Assembly: GCA_900313405.1 (NCBI GenBank)
Contig: OMQY01000160.1
Location: 1 to 5,071 of the forward strand
Direction: 5' to 3'
Length of the DNA: 5,071 nt
Source: an uncultured Eubacteriales bacterium
Lineage (GTDB): Bacteria > Bacillota_A > Clostridia > Saccharofermentanales > Saccharofermentanaceae
The position numbers and the translations under genes are program-made. The notes under the pieces are model-generated. The model did not search any database, was not told the DNA's origin, and saw only the letters and a list, made by a program, of their open reading frames with translations. Shown here piece after piece: positions 1 to 5,071 of this stretch; position 1 is the first letter of the stretch, and each line of letters starts with the position of its first letter.

Positions 1-310
1 ATACAAGCTCCTTATTACTTGTAACTACGCTCTTTCCCTTACCGAGGGCACGCTTGGTATATTCGTATGCGATCCTCGCACCGCCGATAGTCTCAACAAC
101 GATACTGATCTCCGGATCTTCAAATACTTCATCGGCATCATGTGTAACAAGATCAGCGAAAGGGCTGTCAGGGAAATCCCTTATATCGAGGATCTTCTTT
201 ACTCTGAGCTCCTCTCCTAATACTCCGGTTATCTTATCGGAATTCATGGAAAGTACTTCAGCCGTACCGGCACCTACTACTCCGAATCCGAGAATTGCAG
301 CATTTATCAT
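1..310 (-). CDS. hom: Homoserine dehydrogenase, N-terminal part (3' end beyond window)
   Basis: Cytosolic enzyme that reduces L-aspartate-4-semialdehyde to L-homoserine with NAD(P)H, the branch point to threonine and methionine. The 103 residues visible begin MINAAILGFGVVGAG, a Rossmann fold with GxGxxG at residues 8-13. They continue with VVETIGG (about 71-77), matching the family's VVE-x-xGG strand, and VVTSNKELV (95-103), matching the conserved V-T-x-N-K-E/A segment that holds the active-site region lysine. The catalytic domain and any C-terminal ACT domain lie outside the window, so feedback control cannot be judged. The ATG at 310 is chosen because GGAGG sits at 321-317, 6 nt upstream. 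The gene starts 25 nt after the stop of the ACT-domain gene and is almost certainly cotranscribed with it. The family call is firm; only the 5' fifth to quarter of the gene is present. Confidence 0.95.
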   Translation of the reverse strand, partial: MINAAILGFGVVGAGTAEVLSMNSDKITGVLGEELRVKKILDIRDFPDSPFADLVTHDADEVFEDPEISIVVETIGGARIAYEYTKRALGKGKSVVTSNKELV

Positions 311-316
311 ATATAA

Positions 317-321
317 CCTCC
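317..321 (-). promoter_or_regulatory. Ribosome binding site of hom
   Basis: The minus strand reads GGAGG, then a 6-nt spacer (TTATAT), then the hom ATG at 310-308. It lies inside the 25-nt gap after the upstream stop codon. hom therefore has its own strong Shine-Dalgarno and does not depend on coupling. Confidence 0.85.
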
Positions 322-335
322 GTCAGTCTGATTTG

Positions 336-782
336 TTATTCGCGGCTTAAGATCCTGCAAGCTCTTACGCCGGCAATCCTCTTTATATCAGACATGACAT
401 CTTCGACTGAACCGATCATAGAAACGGTATCGAGCGATATCGAGATATCGGCCAAACCGTTGATGGGAATGTTCTGATTAATAGTAAGGATATTAGTGCG
501 CGAAGCTGCGATGACCTGCAGAATGGATGAGAGTATCCCCTGGAAATTCTCAACCGTTATGAGTAATGTCACCTTTTTACCGTTAGTCGCTTCGTAGAAC
601 GGAAGAACAGAATCCTTGTACTTATAATAAGCACTTCTGGACAGACCAGTTTTCTTTACTGCGTCGTTGACAGATGAAGCTTCACCTACATTCAGGCGTT
701 GCTTGACTTCCATTACCTTGATGAAAACTTCAGGAAGAACCTTCTTATCAACAAGATAGTATTCTGTCGTCTCCTCGTTCAT
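336..782 (-). CDS. pheB: PheB-like (UPF0735) ACT-domain protein
   Basis: Small cytosolic protein of 148 residues, close to the about 147 of Bacillus PheB. Residues 6-35 (TEYYLVDKKVLPEVF and on) match the family's opening. Residues 36-58 (SSVNDAVKKTGLSRSAYYKY and on) look like a helix-turn-helix and carry the family signature LSRSAYYKYKD. Residues 70-147 form one ACT domain (VTLLITVENFQGILSSIL; then NILTINQNIPINGLADISI). ACT domains usually bind amino acids, so a sensor or regulator is plausible, but the family's biochemical role is poorly defined and any DNA binding is inference. The older label of chorismate mutase is not supported by visible active-site features. The ATG at 782 is chosen over an in-frame GTG at 824 because of GGAGG 5 nt upstream and because it gives the family length. 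hom follows 25 nt downstream, which suggests a link to threonine/methionine synthesis. Confidence 0.9.
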   Translation of the reverse strand: MNEETTEYYLVDKKVLPEVFIKVMEVKQRLNVGEASSVNDAVKKTGLSRSAYYKYKDSVLPFYEATNGKKVTLLITVENFQGILSSILQVIAASRTNILTINQNIPINGLADISISLDTVSMIGSVEDVMSDIKRIAGVRACRILSRE

Positions 783-787
783 GATTA

Positions 788-792
788 CCTCC
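788..792 (-). promoter_or_regulatory. Ribosome binding site that fixes the pheB start
   Basis: The minus strand reads GGAGG, a 5-nt spacer (TAATC), then ATG at 782-780. The in-frame GTG at 824 has no Shine-Dalgarno and lies almost at the predicted transcript 5' end, so this site supports the shorter 148-residue protein. Confidence 0.85.
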
Positions 793-810
793 GGAATGTC
801 CGCGCACTGC

Positions 811-822
811 GTACATTTGTAC
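811..822. repeat. Short inverted repeat GTACA-TT-TGTAC in the pheB leader
   Basis: A perfect 5-bp inverted repeat with a 2-nt centre lies between the predicted transcription start (about 826-828) and the pheB ribosome binding site. The symmetry could be an operator half-site pair for a dimeric regulator. The 2-nt centre makes it a poor RNA hairpin. At this length chance occurrence is quite possible, so the functional reading is weak. Confidence 0.3.
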
Positions 823-833
823 ACGTAGGTAGG

Positions 834-862
834 ATAATATCATTTTTGCATCAGCTTTTCAA
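834..862 (-). promoter_or_regulatory. Predicted sigma-A promoter for pheB-hom
   Basis: On the minus strand, TTGAAA (862-857) is followed by a 17-nt spacer and TATTAT (839-834). Each box matches the consensus at five of six positions. TG at 842-841 gives an extended -10 (TGA-TATTAT). The predicted start of transcription is about 826-828, leaving a leader of roughly 45 nt before the pheB ATG at 782. The -35 box lies in the last codons of rdgB and the -10 box lies just past its stop codon. This would allow pheB-hom to be transcribed apart from the argS-to-rdgB unit. Evidence is sequence match only. Confidence 0.7.
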
Positions 863-1433
863 CCATTGAACGAAGTGCTTTCCCCCTATGGCTGATACTG
901 TGTTTAAGAGCAGGTTCCATCTGTGCTGTAGTCATATTGTATTCCGGCACATAAAATATCGGATCATAGCCGAATCCGTTCTCACCGACGGGTTCTTCGT
1001 GAAGGATACCATAAACACTTTCCTCAACGGTAAAAGAACTGCCGTCCGGTCTCACAACGGCTATCGCACATGTAAAATGAGCTGTCCGCTCATCTTCAGG
1101 TACATCTTTGAGCATCTCAAAGATCTTCTTGAACTTCTCTTCGTAAGTGGAATCTTCGCCGCAGAATCTTGATGAATAGATTCCCGGGGCGCCGCCAAGT
1201 GCATCGATACAAAGACCCGAATCATCGGCCATGACATAGTCGTCAGGTTCACATATATCGTGTATAGCCTGAGCCTTGATCATGGCATTACCTCTGAAGC
1301 TGTCGGCATCCTCGACTATCTCAGGATCATAACCTGCTTCTCTCATAGAGATCGCAGTAAAATCGGTATCACTCAGGATCTCATTGATCTCTCTTACCTT
1401 ATCCTGATTACCGGTCGCGATAATAAGTCTCAT
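840..1433 (-). CDS. rdgB: XTP/dITP pyrophosphatase (RdgB/HAM1 family)
   Basis: Cytosolic house-cleaning enzyme that hydrolyses deaminated purine nucleotides (XTP, dITP, ITP) to monophosphate and pyrophosphate, keeping them out of DNA and RNA. The 197 residues equal the length of E. coli RdgB. Visible motifs in order are ATGNQDKVREI (6-16, nucleotide-binding loop with the T-G-N-x-x-K pattern), EDADSFRGNA (41-50), ADDSGLCIDALGGAPGIYSS (69-88, with the Mg-binding and general-base aspartates), GFGYDPIF (153-160, base recognition) and ISHRGKA (180-186). The stretch before ISHRG is slightly unusual (AQM where AEL/AEM is common). The ATG at 1433 is chosen over an in-frame TTG at 1448: GGAGG lies 8 nt upstream and MRLIIATGN is the normal family N terminus. 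The start overlaps the methyltransferase stop as TAATG, so translation is probably coupled. Confidence 0.97.
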   Translation of the reverse strand: MRLIIATGNQDKVREINEILSDTDFTAISMREAGYDPEIVEDADSFRGNAMIKAQAIHDICEPDDYVMADDSGLCIDALGGAPGIYSSRFCGEDSTYEEKFKKIFEMLKDVPEDERTAHFTCAIAVVRPDGSSFTVEESVYGILHEEPVGENGFGYDPIFYVPEYNMTTAQMEPALKHSISHRGKALRSMVEKLMQK

Positions 1434-2875
1434 TACATAAGCCTCCAATTCTTCGGATACATATTCTTAAGCTGAGAACCTGACAATTTGCCGAAGCCCA
1501 AAGGATATCTGCCGGCAGCAACAACTATATGCCCGCTTTTCTTGAGCCTGTTCGTCTCTTCAGTTGATAATGTCAGCGTCTCCCCTTTGATATATCTGAT
1601 CAGTCTGTCATCTTCACGGGAGAGACTCAACAAAGAATCCTCTCTTATGAATTCATAATTCAGTGACAGCGCGAGGGAATTACTCGGGACAAAGATCCTC
1701 TCGACCGATGTCGTCTTTATCTCCCCGGGATACTCTCCCAGCTTAACGGCCTTAAGCCCGTTAAACCAGCGTTCTTCGACATTAAGGAAATGGATACGGT
1801 TGCCATGCATAACAAAGTCACCTTGACGCGAAGACATATCAAAATCAACAAGGATATCCTTCATAAAACTCTCATAACACTGCTTTGATTTACCGAACCC
1901 GTAATTATCATTACGCCTGAGCTTATAGGAGGGGATCTTATCAAGCGAAGACATATCCCCCTCGATATTCTCGCTTTTCTTAAGGTGAACGCAGAAATGT
2001 CCGTCTCCTCCGGACAGATGAGGCCATATCCTCATGCTTCCGGGAAGCTTGTCATTATCCGAAGCGTGTGTGACACCTGATATCTCAGGATGCGCAATAA
2101 CCTCATATCCGGGATGAGAATCCATAAATGAGAGAACCATGTCTTCATCTTCGCCCTCATAGAAAGTACACGTCGAATAAACGAGCTCGCCTCCGGGTCT
2201 GAGCATCTTATCCGCTGCATCAAGGATATCCCGCTGCATAGGCATACACGTATCAGGACCGAATCGCTCCCAGCTCTTTACGGCATTAGGATCGCGTCTG
2301 AACATGCCTTCGCCCGAACATGGAGCATCGACAAGTATCTTATCGAAAAATCCTCTTAACCTCCCGGCAAGATTCTCCGGAGTCTCATTGAGGATCACGG
2401 CACCCGCTATTCCCATCCTCTCGATATTACGGAGCAGAGCCTTGGCTCGGTTAGCGTTGATCTCGTTTGCTACAAGAAGGCCCTCACCCTTAAGATCTTC
2501 TCCCATCCTGCAGGCTTTGCCGCCGGGAGCCGCACACAGATCCAGAACGCGGTCACCCGGTCTTACACCCATTACTTCGGCAGGAAGCATCGCAGAAGGT
2601 TCCTGGGGATAATAGACCCCGGCATGATAATAAGGATCGTTTCCGGTCCCTTCGCCCTTTGTATAGAATCCGCAGCTACACCAAGGTACAGGATCAAAGT
2701 CCTCTCCGAGGCTTCTCATGATATCGGGAAACATGTCTGCCGGACTCTTCAGAGTATTGATCCTTATTCCTTTTCGAGGCTCCGCATCAAAACTCGCTTC
2801 AAAACCGTCCGCGGATATTCCGGAACGCTTGAAGAACTCGTCCATTCTGTCAATGAAGCTTACAGGCAGTTTCAT
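1433..2875 (-). CDS. rsmF: RsmF-type rRNA cytosine-C5 methyltransferase (RsmB/NOP2/Sun family)
   Basis: SAM-dependent RNA m5C methyltransferase of 480 residues, expected to act on 16S rRNA in the ribosome decoding region. Residues 1-100 are the N-terminal NSUN-type region (RKGIRINTLK at 34-43; GVYYPQEPSAMLP at 86-98). The Rossmann catalytic domain follows: DLCAAPGGKA (112-121, SAM loop), NEINANRAKAL (138-148), LVDAPCSGEGMFRRD (181-195, motif IV with Cys186) and LVYSTCTF (231-238, motif VI with Cys236, the expected nucleophile). Both family cysteines are present. The C-terminal 180 residues fit the RsmF/YebU extension with a PUA-like end (YPLGFGKLSGSQLKNMYPKN, 457-476). By family knowledge the target is C1407 (E. 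coli RsmF) or C1404 (Enterococcus EfmM); the sequence alone does not decide. The start overlaps the peptidase stop as ATGA, with no clear Shine-Dalgarno, so initiation probably depends on coupling. The symbol is by family. Confidence 0.92.
   Translation of the reverse strand: MKLPVSFIDRMDEFFKRSGISADGFEASFDAEPRKGIRINTLKSPADMFPDIMRSLGEDFDPVPWCSCGFYTKGEGTGNDPYYHAGVYYPQEPSAMLPAEVMGVRPGDRVLDLCAAPGGKACRMGEDLKGEGLLVANEINANRAKALLRNIERMGIAGAVILNETPENLAGRLRGFFDKILVDAPCSGEGMFRRDPNAVKSWERFGPDTCMPMQRDILDAADKMLRPGGELVYSTCTFYEGEDEDMVLSFMDSHPGYEVIAHPEISGVTHASDNDKLPGSMRIWPHLSGGDGHFCVHLKKSENIEGDMSSLDKIPSYKLRRNDNYGFGKSKQCYESFMKDILVDFDMSSRQGDFVMHGNRIHFLNVEERWFNGLKAVKLGEYPGEIKTTSVERIFVPSNSLALSLNYEFIREDSLLSLSREDDRLIRYIKGETLTLSTEETNRLKKSGHIVVAAGRYPLGFGKLSGSQLKNMYPKNWRLM
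1442..1446 (-). promoter_or_regulatory. Ribosome binding site that fixes the rdgB start
   Basis: The minus strand reads GGAGG, an 8-nt spacer (CTTATGTA), then ATG at 1433-1431. It lies within the last codons of the methyltransferase gene. The alternative TTG at 1448 overlaps this site and would add five residues not usual for the family. The ATG inside the spacer (1438-1436) is the last codon of the upstream gene and is out of frame with rdgB. Confidence 0.85.
2872..2875 (-). other. ATGA stop/start overlap between peptidase and methyltransferase
   Basis: ATG (2875-2873) of the methyltransferase overlaps TGA (2874-2872) of the peptidase. The preceding bases (TTTCCTTGAATT) contain no GGAGG-like element, unlike the other junctions in the window. 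Ribosomes ending the peptidase probably restart here (termination-reinitiation). Confidence 0.8.
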
Positions 2876-4587
2876 AATTCAAGGAAACGGCAGGTGCTGT
2901 AAGCCAAACGCTTGATGACATCAGTCTCAAACGGTGACTCCAGTCCTGCGGCCTTTATCAGATTAAGGAAAGTATCCGTTCCGCCGCTCTCGCAGAGAAC
3001 ATTATATTTGATCATGGCAGCATCATGATCCTTCTGTTCTTCATCCCATAATTGCAATGCACAGATCTGTGCCAGGCAATAATCAATGTAATAGAAAGGC
3101 GTCGTGAAGATATGATCCTTCTTCATCCAGGCACCGCCCATTGCATGAAAAGGCTGACCTTCATCATACTTATTGAAGGGCTGATACTTCTCTTCAAGCG
3201 ACTTCCATACTCCGTGTCTCTCGTCAGGTGTCATATCCGGGTTATCATAGATAATGTGCTGGAATTCATCGACCATACAACCGTAAGGCAGGAAAAGAAG
3301 ACCGTCGGTCATGTGAAGCTGTCTGTACTGATCGGCATTCTTCCCGTAGAACATCTCCATAAAAGGATAAGACAGATATTCCATCGATGTGGAATGTATC
3401 TCGCATGTCTCCAGTGTCGGTGACAGACATTCAATAAAAGGCGATATCTCAGCCGATTTGATAGCAGCATATGCATGACCGCCCTCATGGACCACAGTAG
3501 CAACATCATCGGCGGTTCCGTTACCGTTCATAAAGATAAACGGGATCGAATAGTCCTCCAGATACATACAATAACCGCCGGTAGACTTATTCTTACGAGA
3601 CAGCAGATCAGTAAAGCCGTGCTCGGAGAGGACATGGAAAAAACTGGGCTTTACACCGAATATCCTTCCGAAGAAATCACCGGCGACCTTATCATACTTA
3701 TTCCCCGGGATCTTGGGGACAGGATTACCGGATCTGAAGAGACAAGACTGATCATAGATCATCAGTTCATCAACATCCAATCTTTCCTTCTGCAGTTCTC
3801 TGATCTTAACAGTGATAGGAACAATATATTTGACAACTGCTTCCCTGAATCGAGCAACATCATCACGATCATAGTCATAACGTTCCATCCTCTTGTAACC
3901 GAGTTCCGTAAATGATGCATAACCCAGTTTACGTGCAGCCTCAGTCCTGACCTTAACAAGATCATCATATATCTTATCGAAAGTCTCTTTAACAGACATA
4001 TAATAGCTGTCCAGCGCGTTAAATGCGCTTCTTCTGACTTCCCTGTCAGTTGATTCGATATAAGGCATCAGGAGACTCAGATTCAGCTTTTTACCGTCAA
4101 AATCCACTTCTGCTTCCGACTGGATCTGACCATAGTCATTCTCGAGTGAGGACTCGCGGGTAAGCTCATCGATGATCTCCTTGGATATGGTCTCCTTATG
4201 ATTAACAGCCTTCTTGAAGATCATATCCCCGTATTTGGCTCGTAACTGATCGGCACAAGGACAATTAAGCATTCCCGTAAGGACTGCCGCAGACAATTCA
4301 CTTACAGAAGCAGAAGCTTCATCAAAGAATTCCAACTCTTCTGTATAGTAATCATCGGAAGTATCCATGTCGTGCAGGATATTGCAAAGAGCATAAGCCG
4401 TATCAAACTTACTCAGTTCCTTTTCGTACTCCAAGAGCGCCTCAGCGGCAACATCAGGATCCTGAGAAGTCATGATACGAAGTCTGACTTCCCGTACGAC
4501 TTCGCGGAATCGGTCAACACTGGGTCTCTCATACTTAAGGCTCTTGAACTCAGGCATTACGGTCGCGGGACTATGATTCTCAGTCAT
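2872..4587 (-). CDS. M3-family (M3B) zinc oligoendopeptidase
   Basis: Cytosolic zinc metallopeptidase that cuts short peptides, likely recycling peptides to amino acids. The protein has 571 residues, normal for the M3B group near PepF. The zinc site is plain: VVHEGGHAYA (365-374) gives H367-E368-x-x-H371, and E396 in LETCEIHSTSMEYL lies 25 residues after the second histidine, the M3 spacing for the third ligand. HIFTTPFYYIDYCLAQ (492-507) matches the C-terminal histidine/tyrosine motif that helps bind substrate. The N-terminal 200 residues are helical and acidic, as in the family. No signal peptide or membrane segment is seen. The sequence resembles the M3 subgroup often kept apart from true PepF, so no symbol is given. 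Start: ATG at 4587, with AAAGGA 9 nt upstream, 4 nt after the argS stop. The substrate range cannot be read from sequence. Confidence 0.95.
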   Translation of the reverse strand: MTENHSPATVMPEFKSLKYERPSVDRFREVVREVRLRIMTSQDPDVAAEALLEYEKELSKFDTAYALCNILHDMDTSDDYYTEELEFFDEASASVSELSAAVLTGMLNCPCADQLRAKYGDMIFKKAVNHKETISKEIIDELTRESSLENDYGQIQSEAEVDFDGKKLNLSLLMPYIESTDREVRRSAFNALDSYYMSVKETFDKIYDDLVKVRTEAARKLGYASFTELGYKRMERYDYDRDDVARFREAVVKYIVPITVKIRELQKERLDVDELMIYDQSCLFRSGNPVPKIPGNKYDKVAGDFFGRIFGVKPSFFHVLSEHGFTDLLSRKNKSTGGYCMYLEDYSIPFIFMNGNGTADDVATVVHEGGHAYAAIKSAEISPFIECLSPTLETCEIHSTSMEYLSYPFMEMFYGKNADQYRQLHMTDGLLFLPYGCMVDEFQHIIYDNPDMTPDERHGVWKSLEEKYQPFNKYDEGQPFHAMGGAWMKKDHIFTTPFYYIDYCLAQICALQLWDEEQKDHDAAMIKYNVLCESGGTDTFLNLIKAAGLESPFETDVIKRLAYSTCRFLEL

Positions 4588-4591
4588 ATGA

Positions 4592-5071
4592 TTACATCCT
4601 TTCGACTACATCGATACCTAAGAGATTGAGTCCGGACTTAAGTGCATCGCAGACCGCCTCACACATAGAGAGCCTTGCCTTCTTAAGTTCTTCGCTCTCA
4701 GCTCCGAGAATACTTGAATTATTATAGAAGCGGTTGTAATTACGTGCGATCTGAGCGATCTGACGTGACAGCATAAAAGGCTCATTACTCGAAGCGGCCT
4801 TACGTATAGCCTCTTCAAGGTCCCCGAGACTTCTTACTACACTGTATTCGTCATCCGATACCAAAAGACTCAGCGAGTCCTTATCGGTAGCAGGCTCAAG
4901 TCCCTGTTCTGCCGCTTTACGAAGGATAGATCTCGTTCTGGCATATGTGTAGATAAGATAAGGAGCAGTGTCACCCTCGAAGTCGAGCATCTCTTCCCAT
5001 GAGAAGACGATATCACGTTCACGACCGGACTTTACATATGTATAGATAACGGCTCCGATACCAACCTTCTC
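4592..5071 (-). CDS. argS: Arginyl-tRNA synthetase, C-terminal part (5' end beyond window)
   Basis: Cytosolic class I aminoacyl-tRNA synthetase that charges tRNA-Arg with arginine using ATP. The reading frame stays open to the window edge; the last 159 residues are present. They begin EKVGIGAVIYTYVKSGRERD and continue with IVFSWEEMLDFEGDTAPYLI, the conserved ArgRS segment leading into the DALR anticodon-binding domain (about residues 35-159 of this part; YTYARTRSILRKA is typical). The end LNLLGIDVVERM corresponds to the usual ArgRS C terminus (L-G-I-x-x-x-ERM), so the 3' end is intact. The HIGH-like and KMSKS-like ATP motifs lie upstream, outside the window. An in-frame ATG at 4990 is only an internal methionine, not the start. 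The stop TAA is 4 nt before the peptidase ATG, so argS is the first visible member of the four-gene unit. Confidence 0.98.
   Translation of the reverse strand, partial: EKVGIGAVIYTYVKSGRERDIVFSWEEMLDFEGDTAPYLIYTYARTRSILRKAAEQGLEPATDKDSLSLLVSDDEYSVVRSLGDLEEAIRKAASSNEPFMLSRQIAQIARNYNRFYNNSSILGAESEELKKARLSMCEAVCDALKSGLNLLGIDVVERM
4597..4602 (-). promoter_or_regulatory. Ribosome binding site of the oligoendopeptidase
   Basis: AAAGGA lies 9 nt before the ATG at 4587 and inside the last codons of argS. It is weaker than the GGAGG sites in front of rdgB, pheB and hom. Confidence 0.65.

Noticed and set aside
311..335. Possible terminator between pheB and hom.
   Set aside because: The 25-nt gap holds only the hom ribosome binding site; no stem followed by a T-run.
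54..350. Plus-strand open frame of 98 codons opposite hom and the end of pheB.
   Set aside because: Low-complexity Ser/Thr/Ile-rich translation antisense to a well-supported homoserine dehydrogenase; no independent support.
435..450. Perfect inverted repeat CGATAT-CGAG-ATATCG.
   Set aside because: It lies inside pheB coding sequence and arises from alternating Ile/Ser codons of an ACT-domain beta strand (ADISISLD); no sign of a regulatory role.
783..824. N-terminal extension of the ACT protein from GTG at 824, containing a C-x-x-C (YKCTQC).
   Set aside because: No ribosome binding site precedes this GTG, it lies within a few bases of the predicted transcript start, and the internal ATG at 782 has GGAGG at 5 nt and gives the usual family length.
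888..1172. Plus-strand open frame of 94 codons opposite rdgB.
   Set aside because: Antisense to the conserved RdgB core with no recognisable family.
1434..1448. Longer rdgB start at TTG 1448.
   Set aside because: It would overlap the GGAGG used by the ATG at 1433 and adds five residues before the standard MRLIIATGN terminus.
2304..2612. Plus-strand open frame of 102 codons opposite the methyltransferase catalytic domain.
   Set aside because: Ser/Pro/Arg-rich antisense translation of the conserved SAM-binding and motif IV region; a shadow of selection on the other strand.
3475..3915. Plus-strand open frame of 146 codons opposite the oligoendopeptidase.
   Set aside because: It is the antisense of a gene with clear M3 motifs, shows no recognisable domain and no ribosome binding site was evident; typical shadow frame.
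1..5071. Mobile element, CRISPR array, tRNA/rRNA, riboswitch or novel defence-like system.
   Set aside because: Every stretch is covered by core metabolic or translation genes in one direction with normal spacing. No repeats, RNA gene folds or foreign-looking composition were seen, and the only gap over 30 nt (783-839) is explained by a promoter and leader.

Overview
This is an ordinary, gene-dense stretch of bacterial core chromosome. All six genes lie on the minus strand, so transcription runs from the right edge (5071) to the left edge (1). The organism is most likely an anaerobic Gram-positive of the class Clostridia (Bacillota). This is inferred from strong GGAGG ribosome binding sites, an estimated GC content in the mid-40s, a UPF0735/PheB-type ACT protein (a Firmicutes family) placed directly before homoserine dehydrogenase, and an M3B oligoendopeptidase of the type common in that group. 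The genus cannot be named from this window.

In transcription order the genes are: the C-terminal part of arginyl-tRNA synthetase (argS, 5071-4592, cut by the window edge); an M3-family zinc oligoendopeptidase (4587-2872); an RsmF-type rRNA m5C methyltransferase (2875-1433); the XTP/dITP pyrophosphatase RdgB (1433-840); a PheB-like ACT-domain protein (782-336); and the N-terminal part of homoserine dehydrogenase (hom, 310-1, cut by the window edge).

The first four genes form one tightly packed unit. argS and the peptidase are 4 nt apart, the peptidase and methyltransferase overlap by ATGA, and the methyltransferase and rdgB overlap by TAATG. They cover tRNA charging, peptide breakdown, rRNA modification and nucleotide-pool cleaning, a housekeeping set linked by growth rather than by one pathway. 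A 57-nt gap follows rdgB. A very good sigma-A promoter overlaps the end of rdgB and this gap (TTGAAA, 17 nt, TGA-TATTAT), so pheB-hom probably also forms a separate transcription unit for the aspartate-family amino acid branch (threonine/methionine).

No tRNA, rRNA, CRISPR, insertion sequence, attachment site, convincing terminator or riboswitch was seen. No stretch over 300 bases lacks a gene. I found no new biological system. The items most worth a second look are the internal promoter with its short inverted repeat, and the pairing of an ACT/HTH-like protein with hom. Two long in-frame upstream start codons (GTG at 824, TTG at 1448) are rejected in favour of ATG starts with good ribosome binding sites.
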